Shown in pieces: positions 25,095-34,859 of a stretch of DNA of 64,000 nucleotides (within the stretch, counting starts at the first letter, position 1; the number at the start of each line of letters is the position of its first letter). The DNA is taken from contig MU128936.1 in NCBI GenBank assembly GCA_014904985.1, positions 62,001-126,000 on the forward strand, in the 5' to 3' direction. The translations under genes were made by a program, and so were the position numbers. The DNA comes from Hydnum rufescens UP504 (Eukaryota > Basidiomycota > Agaricomycetes > Cantharellales > Hydnaceae). Under the pieces are notes generated by a model. It saw only the letters and a program-made list of their open reading frames with translations. It had not been told where the DNA came from and did not search any database.

Positions 25095-26714
25095 TTACAA
25101 CTGACTGATGGAGTTGAGGAGTCCGGCGGAATAAGCTGGGTTTCCGCTTCCGGTTCCACTGCCGCTGGCCTCTCCTTGAGTTTCGGCTGCCAGCTTTCCA
25201 ATTACGTCTGACTGAAGTTGCATAGGAACAAATATGACCTCTTAGAAAAAGGAACACCGCGATGAATGGCCACTCGAAAATAACAAATCGAGAAACAGTT
25301 ATGACGTACTAGAGCCAGCAGACTTGGCCATGGTCTGTAATGCTTCCAACTGACGGATCTGCATGGCTGCCGGAGAGGCTAGGATGTCGGCAGCCTGCCT
25401 CATAAGACGGCTCGCGTCCACCTGGACGGACACAGTCAATTAATATAAACGGAGACAACTCTGCGAAAATATCTTACCTCCGCTTTGGCAGCAATGACTT
25501 TGGCTTCACCAATACGTTTTTGCTGGGCAGCAGAGGACAGCGAAGCGGCGACCTCGGGAGAGAAAATAATGTCCCTGAAGAGTGCATGTGTCAGTCAACC
25601 GACGGTCGAAGGCGGGAGAAAGAGATTGAACTTGATAAGGATTCCCTCGATAGACACCCCCCATTTGTCGCCAATCTCAGAGAGAATGGAATCAATCTCG
25701 AGTGCAATAGCTTCACGCTCGACGACAACGCTCTGGACCGTGCGAGCACCAACAACATGACGGAGAGTGGTCTGCGCACGCTCAATAAGAGCCTGATGAA
25801 GATTTGTGATCCCAAATGCAGCCCTGTATGGGTCTAACCAATTTTGGAATAATCAGTAATATGATAAGAGTAGAGCACTACCAAAAGGCCATACTGGTAA
25901 CTTGGAAGTAAATCACAGAATCAATGTCGACGTTCACGTTGTCTCGGGTAATGACGGTCTGACGACCTAGAGGCACCTTATTTCAGTAGTTGCGCCATTC
26001 AGGTGCAGAGCGAAACCCACCAATGGCGATGATCTGAATCCTGACGTCGACGACGCGAAGCGACTCGGTGCACACATTAACCTTTACCAAGCCGGGATCG
26101 ACGGCTATATTTCGAAGTCTGTCAGCGAGTTGCATACAACCAGCACATGAAATCAACCCATAGGGTACGAGACCCACCCTTGTAGAAGTTTCCGAATCGA
26201 GAGATGAGGCCTACCGTGCCTTGCTGGACCTCGCGGAATGGATTTGGAAGAGGGAGACACGGCTACCAAAGGAGCCATATCAGGCGGCGTCTACGCAACT
26301 CAAGACAGGGATGTTGCCCACCATAGCTCCGAAACACCCTATGCAAGAACCGAGACCGTTGATGAAGTTTCCGTACACACCATGTTCGACGCCACCTGAA
26401 CCCAGATCCTGGGCATAGGAACTTTGCATCTCCGAACGCTTGAGAGGCTGGACGTGAATGATCCTGGGGGCCAAGTGATCGTTAATAAGTGGGTGGATTT
26501 TGGAGTATGGGAAAATGAGCCTGCCTCTGAGCATGTGTGGTGGGGGGATATCTCGCCGTGGGGCGGGGGCCCTCCCCTGTAACCGGGCCTAGTAGCCAAC
26601 CGGTGAGCTCTCGATCACCCGAGAGAGAAGGATGAACCCACCATGCCCATCGTCACTGGCGACGTTGGAGCGAATAGAGGGAGCACCCTGCTTGTGATCG
26701 ATACCGTTGGACAT
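25095..26714 (-). CDS. Stomatin-like SPFH/band-7 membrane protein
   Basis: Scaffold of membrane microdomains; fungal stomatins are mitochondrial or plasma-membrane proteins that oligomerise. Exons read 'MSNGIDHKQGAPSIRSNVAS', then 'RIIHVQPLKRSEMQSSYAQD', a Cys/Gly-rich hydrophobic segment ('FINGLGSCIGCFGAMVG'), then the SPFH core: 'EVQQGTVGLISRFGNFYKAV', 'DPGLVKVNVCTESLRVVDVR', 'QTVITRDNVNVDIDSVIY', 'ALIERAQTTLRHVVGARTVQ'. The C-terminal helices 'KRIGEAKVIAAKAEVDASRL' and 'ADILASPAAMQIRQLEALQT' follow, ending '...NSISQL' at TAA 25095. Length and motif order match fungal stomatins throughout, with at least five introns. Confidence 0.9.
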
Positions 26715-29232
26715 GCTATAGCAATACTATGCAACGGATTGTTCGATGTTTTTATCCTCGCACTGCAATAGTCAGATGACGGACGGAGCCGTGTAGCTCC
26801 ATCAACATCGCCACAGCCCGGATGTAATTACATCAGCCCTAGGCGAGCACTTACTCACTTGGCCTCTCATCCACTGGCCTAACGCATAGTGCTGTCTGAA
26901 GTGGTTAGGGTCATTCTTTCATTGTGTTAGCAGGTCGTCGGGGGGGTAGCGGAGAGCGCAGGCTATGCAAGCGCGGTCGCGATATTCGCTCACAGTAATT
27001 TACCAGTAGTGCACTCCGAGCTGCGGAAGTCGATCCCTTTGATAGTTGAGGAGGCCTGATCCAGCCTTTTATCTCGGCAATCCATGATTCTGAGACCCGA
27101 CGCTGCGGACGCATGCATGGTCGTGATTCCCTTATATCAGAATCTCTACGGGCCATGGATTATTACACGGTCGTAGTTCTCACTATTTGTGATTGTAGGT
27201 AGCATGAATGAATATTATCTCCATTCGTCTGGGATGCGATGCTTATGCACCATGCCTTGTTTTTGCAACTCTCAGACTCTGACAAATGTAATATTTTGCC
27301 TGGCTTCTGAGTATCTTACAGACCAACCCGTACCGATGCGGCCATTTTGAATGGTTAACATGGTCCACCCTGAGGATGTCCAGGGTGCTACGAGGCGCTT
27401 AACTGAATTGGGTCGAAGAGTCGAGAGTCGAGTCAAGAGCCCTCTTTTTTTTTCTGACTCCAGCAATGAGTATGATACATTGGTGTGTTTTTTGCTGCAG
27501 GATGAAAAGAACGCATTCAAATGAGAAGTCGATAAGTTTGAGGCAGGTAGTGATGACAGTTACATGAGGTTTTCTTTTTCAGAGTTCCGAAGACTCGAGT
27601 CCATGGCAATGCTACTGGCAGAGCCCGAAGTATCATGGAGCGACATGGGATAATGTCACCTGCTGTCGGGGTTGAAGAATCAGAGCTGAGACTTAAGTTG
27701 CAGACTGGCGTAGGACCCTTGAATAGGAACCAATTCAGTTCTGTACCAATCTAGGGCTCGCCTAACGCGCGGCTGTGCAATTGACGCTCGCGAGCTGTGC
27801 TGACTTCCGAGCCGCAGCTCCGTCCACCTCATGATGGCCACCAGTCCTTCATCTAGGCAGCTCAGCCATCTTTCGAAGGAAATTTAGCACCAAAATTGTG
27901 CAATTCCATCAGCGCACAATCTTGGGAGATGTTCTCACCACATATATAGAGGCTGGTGTTCCTGCTTACTCTCACCGCTCATTACCACGTATATCACCCC
28001 GGCGCAATAGATGGCTTCGTAGGGAGGTCTTGCCATCGGCCGCCGCTGACTCCCAGTATATGATTTGTACCGCAACTGTTGGTATTGCACGTTGGTTGTT
28101 GAAAATATTGGTTAGCTTGGTACAGTAATGACCCTTCGCGCTGTTTTAATCCCCTCCCTATCCGATACCCTCGAACTTGATGATTCGAGCATTGTTGCCA
28201 TACAGTCCGATGCAGTATCATATAACCAATAGTCAGGATGCAGGGGCCGCTGGAGGCGGATCAGGGCGTCTGCTTACCAAAAGAAGGCGCAGTTCCCAAC
28301 GAACATCCAGGACTGCTGCTACTACGCTTTAAATAGGTTAAATGACGTATGGTCAGCCAACCTTCAGAGAATTGGTCCCCGAGGATATAGAGAGGTCCAT
28401 CGTGCCAGAGGATCGTAACTTCCGGCAGGTGCTGACGCATTTGGGAAGCGATTGGATGCATTTGCTCATGCAAGGGAAGTATGGAAGTAATAGCGAAGAC
28501 GGTGATGTAGCATGCAGACAAGAGTTCAACACCGTATGAAACTATTCATAAACCCATAATTGTGCCAACCGCATACGCATTCCGGAGATGCTGTCCTGGA
28601 CCAGTCAGCGCGGAGCGCAACTAAAAGTCGGGCACCGAGATATTATTACCCGGTCCCTCGAAGTCAATAAGTAGTACGAATTGACCCATGCATTTCTCAA
28701 CGAACACACAGAAATAGCGTCCAGGGTCTACATGAGCACGGCGTACGGGGGTATTGGCACAGCAATAAGTCGAATCAGGGAAGAAGATCGCAATTTTCGC
28801 GGAAGAACGTAGGTGCAAGGTCAATCTGGATTCTAGCTAGAGGGGCCCGAGGAAATAATGAAAATGATATATACGTGACACCAGATTATCGAGTAGCGAT
28901 GAATGAGGATCCCTCTCTGATTCGATGGTGACGTGAGGTCAAGGGTTCTAGAAGCAGAGCTGAGGCTCTAGCTACTGAAAACAGTAAAATGGGGATATCA
29001 GACAACCATTATTTATGATCAGCTCCTGGAGACCTTCAGCGAATATAGATGGTCGTGATGGATTACATAAGTAGCCGGATTCTACCCCTTCTCCTTCCGC
29101 AAAGGATTTTTGACCGAAATACGTCGCCGGTGGAGTTTGTGGGTGTTCAAGGTCGGTGACTTCGAGTATATCATGGGCTACAGAATCCCCCCCTTGTACT
29201 CATGAAATGTGGCTTACCCTTCCAGGACGAGA
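26715..29232. other. Intergenic stretch with coding-like minus-strand fragments
   Basis: No complete gene could be assembled. Two minus-strand stretches look protein-like: about 28360-28521 ('MRQHLPEVTILWHDGPLYIL') and about 28621-28790 ('DPGRYFCVFVEKCMGQFVLL', ending at a stop). They may belong to a degenerate or heavily spliced gene. I recognised no family. The right end carries the promoter of the zinc-knuckle gene. Confidence 0.25.
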
Positions 29233-30726
29233 ATGTCGTCGTTGAGTAAGAAGGGCTGTTTCAAGTGCGGCAACCTAGGTCACCTCGCAGACTCGTGCCC
29301 GTCCGTAACCAGGTTGTGTTACAATTGCCGCGAGGTAAGGCTGTTCCCCTGTGTCCACAGCCGGGATGATATCAAACAAATATCGCTAGTCTGGTCACGA
29401 ATCTGCGGATTGCCCAAGCCCAAAGAGTGCGAGTGCTAGGCAATGTTATGGTTGCGGCGGTGTTGGTCACCTTCAGTCAGAGTGTCCTTCGGTGAGAATT
29501 TCCAAACACTCTGGCAAAGAAAATGCGGGGGTAGTGCCCAAAAGTGCTATGTGAGTTTGAGACATAGCCTTGCAGATGTCCATTGATTCAATTGCTCAAG
29601 GCCGTTTGCATAGACGTGTGGTCGTTTGGGCCATATAGCACGGGCCTGCCCGATAGCAAATCTTGGAGACTCCAACGGTATCGCTGATTTTGCAACGCGA
29701 GGCGGATTTCGTAGCGGTGAAGGCGGTAATCATGTTGTTCCCATAAAATGCTTTAGGTGCAACCCACTGAATCATTTTCCCCGCGATTGCATGGCTCCTG
29801 CTTAGGAGCGAGTGGAACCTCCAGACCGCGAACCAAGACATGTTACAATTGCCAGCAAGAAGGACATGTACGTTCACTCATATATCGTGTGACTTGCAAG
29901 GCTTATGCTGCATTAGATTGCTCGAGATTGTCCTGTCAACACTAATGCTGAGGCATTTAGTGACATCGCCGGGGCTCGCGCGAAGACCTGCTACAACTGC
30001 CAGAAGGAAGGACATGTAAGTGGATATTTTGCCCATTTTCCAACGTCAGACGTATCATTCCTTTTCAGATCGCTCGGGATTGTCCAGAGGCTACCGACTA
30101 TGACGTCAGCTCTGGGAGAACTAAGACATGTTATAATTGCCAAAAGGACGGCCATGTGAGAAAAAAAGGCTCCATCCTGGCCGCATCTGATATGCTCTCT
30201 CCGTCGTTTGTGTAGATTGCAAGAGATTGTCCCGAGAGTCCCGAATTCCCGAATGGAAATGGCGCGTTCACGCGTCCCAAGAAATGCTATACTTGCCAAA
30301 AAGAAGGTCATGTAAGTTCTCTGCACAGATTTGTTGGCTATCCGCACCCTTATGGACATTTCTACTGACACGCACGGAAGATTGCGCGAGATTGTCCCGA
30401 AAGTACAGAATTCCCCCTACCCGCTCGAAAACGTGCTACAGCTGCCAGAAAGTGGGACACGTAAGCAAGTTCACGACTAAGGCTGGAGTCCTACTCATGA
30501 AGTTTGCAGATTGCAAGAGATTGTCCGGACGCTGAAGAGCTTGGTGATAGTTTTGCGTCTACCAAAACCAAGATATGCTATAATTGCCAAAAGGAAGGAC
30601 ACGTGAGTTTCTCTGTTCCTGTAGTGCAGCTCGTTATATGCTGAGATGCCATGGCACCTGAAGATTGCGCGATATTGTCCTGAAAATATCCCCTTGTTTT
30701 CTAACTCGGACTTTGCTGGCGCTTGA
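29233..30726 (+). CDS. CCHC zinc-knuckle protein (Gis2/Byr3/CNBP-like) with about ten knuckles
   Basis: Proteins of this family bind single-stranded nucleic acid through C-x2-C-x4-H-x4-C knuckles and act in mRNA translation and stress granules. Knuckles in order: CFKCGNLGHLADSC, CYNCRESGHESADC (intron 29335-29389 inside), CYGCGGVGHLQSEC, CYTCGRLGHIARAC (needs a 6-base exon at 29545-29550), then six near-identical ones of the form CYNCQKEGH-IARDC. Each of these six is split by a phase-0 intron between His and the last three-residue-plus-Cys step: introns 29868-29916, 30016-30068, 30156-30215, 30312-30380, 30461-30509, 30603-30663. The protein ends '...FSNSDFAGA' at TGA 30726. The exon at 30381-30460 is 80 bases, one short of a multiple of three, so as given the frame breaks before the tenth knuckle. 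ATG 29233 fits the family start 'MSSLSKKGCFKCG'. Confidence 0.85.
29868..30663 (+). repeat. Tandemly duplicated exon-intron units, spacing 140-156 bases
   Basis: Six introns start at 29868, 30016, 30156, 30312, 30461 and 30603 (spacing 148, 140, 156, 149, 142), always directly after the codon for the knuckle His. Each following exon starts ATTGC or ATCGC, encoding 'IAR[DY]CP'. Intron sequences differ from one another, so the duplications are old; the exons are kept similar by selection. Confidence 0.85.
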
Positions 30727-32398
30727 GAAATGACTAAGTAGCTGAATGTGCGATTCCATCTTTCTCTTTATTTCATGACCGCGTGTACGTTGTCCATGAC
30801 AATATATAACACTGAACAAGCCGACATCGCAAGTGTCGCCGACGAAGCGACTTGATCGTTGGGCCGGTCCCTTGCAGAGTCCTGGTTAACTTAACGTGGT
30901 CGGGCCAGCGGCCCGCCCATCCGAGGCCAACTACATGTATGGAGTTCTTAGCGCCCAATTTCTTATGCTTTTCAAAATTTCATTACATGGGTCATGAGCC
31001 TCTACAACCTTCTTAGTCTAAAGGCACAACGACGCACAGGGAGGGCTAGCGAATGGGGAGGGAGTGGGCTGGCTAGAGCCGCGTTTTGCTTCCGGCGACG
31101 AGGGCTTCGACGACAGAGTTTTCGCATCGTCCAGGAGGAGCCTAAGGATCTCTTTTCCTACCCACCCAGCCCCTGTATTACGCGAGAGTAACAGAGTGAT
31201 CCCACCCACCCACAGTTCTGCTGCCTCACGCACCAAGACCGAGGGAGCAACTGCTCCACAGTCTCTCATACACACCCACTAGTAGGGATAACAGTCCTGT
31301 ATAGGCAGAAATTGAGAAACAGACTCGCTAGCCACGCCTCTTTAGGAGAAATGTGGTAGAGAAACCACAGTACTAATGGGGGATGGCCATATTATGTAAT
31401 CCACTCCCGGGCCACAATTAATCCTCCAATAATTTTTCTAGTCAGCGTGGGCGATTACGGACAATGCGAGGACTTGGGAATAATCCTGGGACGTATCGGG
31501 GTAGGGGTCTGTAAACTATAAGGTTTTGGGAAGGTGCCCTGGAACTGCTGTAAGTTTTAGCAGTGTGTATACTGTATACTACATAGTCTCCATCTATAGG
31601 TAGGGCGGACCGGATAGATGGATGCAGGATCAAAGAGATCGAGAGAAAGCGATAGGCACCAATAACGTTAGGCTACGATAAGCCACTGGAGTCGGGTCGT
31701 TATCTCCGACAGCCACCACAAATGTGGTAACCCTCTGGGAGCCGCCGAATAAAATTTTCGGCAACGTACGAAATTTGGCAGCCCCCAGGGTCTCGCAGCA
31801 ATTCCCACAATTGAGGAATTCTGCAGGCTCCCATCCGGGACACTTGTATTTTTCCGAGACCACATTCTACTGAAGGTGTTCGGGGTCCCGATCTAGGGCA
31901 AATGCCGCCTTCCCCTTCCCGAGAGAAGCTATGAAATCCACTCCACCATCCTCGATAGCCCAGTAAAGTGTCCCAGATGAGGACCACTATGGATCTGAAC
32001 TCAACTGTCTATTGTGAGTGCGGGATTTAGCGTTTTGATCACCGTGTATCACGGCCAGTACTCAATACACGCAGACGTAAATTGGCTATTACCCTGTTTG
32101 TGTACTTGTTACCTCTCACCAGTACGTTCCATGTCTGATGGAGCTTCAAGCCGACATGTACGTGGAGACCTGTGCTGTGCCTGAGTCGGGATTTGACGTG
32201 CAAAAGAGTACAGACGATGATGGCGCTTATTTATTCCAGAATGTTGCCTATTTTCTCTACTGAACCAGGGATACGGTAAGAATGGCTAGGCTCACCAACG
32301 GTCACGACAAACGGCGTGGATATGAGGGCCTTAGAAAAGTCACCGGGGAAGATGCCGTAATATAAGATAAGGCACTGCTTCGTCAGACAACTTGCGGG
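30727..32398. other. No complete gene; one coding-like minus-strand remnant
   Basis: On the minus strand at about 31860-31960 a frame reads 'IEDGGVDFIASLGKGKAAFA' and then 'LDRDPEHLQ' before TAG. The same frame goes on after the stop with a Cys-rich stretch ('YKCPGWEPAEFLNCGNCCE', about 31790-31850). I do not recognise it; it could be a pseudogene or a spliced minus-strand gene. A short inverted repeat (TCGCTAGCC / GGCTAGCGA) lies near 31046 and 31326. The rest is featureless. Confidence 0.25.
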
Positions 32399-34859
32399 AT
32401 GGCTGGAGTCCCCCATTATTCTGTCGATTTGGAGCGGGGTGCGGCCATCGAACAGTACGGCCCAATGGGTCCCAAAGTGGATTTTTGGCCTCATCTCTCG
32501 GAATGCTCCAAGGTAGGCATCACTTTCTCTATTTGCAGATCCTCTGGTTGATCCCCAACCACAGGCTCGCCAACCAACGCCCCTTAAACGGATGTACAAT
32601 TATAGCGCTATTCCTGGTGAGTGTCTATTTCCTCCATTAGTCTTTAAGGGATTTCTTTTGATTGTTACGAAGGTATGATATCGATGGCTGGAGGCCTGCC
32701 CGCCCCCGAATATTTTCCTTTCGATAGCATCTCGGCAGAGGCTCTTAAACCAGAGGCGTTTCAGACCTCGGTATCGGGGAATTCGTCATCTAACGGCCTA
32801 TTCACCTGGCTTCGGAAACTGTTCGGGGTCTCCCCAGAGACCTCACACATGGAAATCCCCAAATATACATCAGATCCGACTGATCCTTCTGCTTTCCAAC
32901 TCAGCGTAGCACTGCAGTATGGCACCTCACGAGGCCTCCTTTCACTCCGAACATTTGTCCAAGCCTTCACTACTTCCGTCTTTCGACCCCTGAATCCGGA
33001 GACAACCACCTTACTTCATGTCGGAAATACTGACGGATGGGACAAGATTGCCGAGACTCTATGTAATCCCGGAGAGTTCATCTTGACCGAAGAGTGGACG
33101 TATCCTGCTGCAATCATTGCAGCATGGCCCCATCACGTCAGGCCATTCGGTATACCGATGGATGGACAAGGGATGCGTGCTGATAGTCTTGAAGGCATCC
33201 TCGCTAACTGGGTGCCAGAAGACCGTGGAGCCCCGAGGTCCGTCTCATACCCAAGGCCATATTTGACTTATTGAATTCACCAGAGCATGCATAGACCTCA
33301 CGGTAGTGCTACGACGTTGTTTTGCAAAATATTGCTGAACACTCATTGATGTCTGGTTCTTCTAGTGATGTATACCATTCCAATCGGTCAGAACCCGTCT
33401 GGCGCGGTTCGTCGAATGTTTCAATTTCTCGTTCCGCGTGCGATGTAATAATCTTTGGGACGATCGCAGACCATGGGTGTTGAGCGCAAGAAGGCCATAT
33501 ATGCCGTGTGCGTCAAATACGGTATGATTTATACTTTATCTTTGCTGTATTTTTTCACACTCGCATGGTTTAGATGTTATCATTGTGGAAGACGACCCGT
33601 ACTACTTCCTCCAAATGAGCGAATACACTCCCGCAGCACTTCGCCCTTCTTCTCCCTCCAAGGCGCATCTTTCTGAGGCGGAGGAACAGAAAGAATTCAT
33701 TGAGAGTTTGATCCCCACATATCTCAAGTAAGCTTACCAATGTTAGCTATCATCTAATACTCGAGGAATCTTTCTCACTTTAATGCAGGTTCGATTATCA
33801 AGGGCGTGTTGTTCGTCTCGATACGTTCTCCAAGGTTGGAGTTTATGATTGTCCCCGTTCTTCGTTTCCATTTGCTGATCCGAATACTAGACTATTGCCC
33901 CAGGTAGCCGTCTGGGTTGGTTCACCTGTAACCCGCTCTTCGCGGAACGTCTGGAGCGTGCGCAAGAGAGTACCGTGCAGGGTCCGTCTGGCTTTTCCCA
34001 GGTCTGTTGATATTATTGTCTTCCGAGTCGGCGAGTCTAAGCGCTTAGTACCATGCTTCAGGCCCTCGTGGGAAAGCTCGTCGTCGACCACTGGAAATAT
34101 TCTGGCTATATTAGATGGTTGCAGGGTCTCCGCGCGCAGTACACACTTAGGCGAGATGCTATCATCGATGCGCTTGCCGAGGCATTTGACCTCGAAGAAG
34201 AGTGGACCCGCGATGGCGGTTTCGCTCCTCTGAAGGGTTCAGTCCGCGTATACATTGCTCGAAGCAAATGCGGTTCGAAGCAAACCTTGGGGAGCGGCGA
34301 GAAGAAGGGGAAAATCTTGTTCAGTTTTGTCCCTCCAACAGCGGGCATGTTTCTTTGGGTATGTGCGAGATTGTACATGTGCTGCACTGCATTCTGGAGG
34401 TTACGCGATCTTACCTGCTTCATGCAACTAGCTGAAAGTCCATCTATACAACCACCTGGCGTATTCTCCCGATGCACCACCCCCCAAATCAGTGGAGGAT
34501 ACGCTTGAGAACAAACTTTGGGTTGAACTAGTGAACCATAAGGTCCTGTTCGTACCTGGTTGGATGTTCAGTTCGAGTCCGACTCTGGAGTCTGCGACTG
34601 AACAGCCGCTCCTGGACGTTTCGCCTTCTGTCCACATTGACGATCGTTATAAAGCCATAAGTGAAGGGGGAAAGTATGGCCATTTCCGTACGAGCTACTC
34701 GACCCCCTCTGTGAGTCTGTCAGCCGAGCCGATCCCCTGTATACCCAGGGTTGATGTGTGTTTGTTCACTGCTTTGTTCTTTTATCGTTTAGCCAGCGGA
34801 GATTATCAGAGGGGATGAGGCGATTCGCAACCGTGATGGAGAAAAACTTCCATAACTAG
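32399..34859 (+). CDS. PLP-dependent aromatic / 2-aminoadipate aminotransferase (Aro8-type, fold type I)
   Basis: Transfers amino groups between aromatic amino acids, 2-aminoadipate or kynurenine and 2-oxo acids, in Tyr/Phe and lysine metabolism. The first exon ends 'DFWPHLSECSK' and, after an intron of about 60 bases (from 32514), continues 'ARQPTPLKRMYNYSAIPG', a classic Aro8 start. Then 'MISMAGGLPAPEYFPFDSI', 'GNTDGWDKIAETLCNPGEF', 'TIPIGQNPSGA', and 'VIIVEDDPYYFLQMS' (Asp and Tyr that contact PLP). The Schiff-base lysine is in 'RLDTFSK', directly followed by an intron and then 'TIAPGSRLGWFTCNPLFAER'. The C-terminus is 'RRFATVMEKNFHN' with TAG 34859. At least eight introns are present. All key residues are present, so it is probably active. 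Confidence 0.92.

Noticed and set aside
29868..30663. CRISPR-like array (regular repeats with spacers)
   Set aside because: The repeats are protein-coding knuckle exons separated by GT-AG introns in a eukaryotic gene; spacing and repeats are not of CRISPR type.
29233..30726. Reading the zinc-knuckle array as retroviral gag
   Set aside because: Gag proteins carry one or two knuckles; ten knuckles with IARDCP linkers and many introns fit the Gis2/CNBP type instead.
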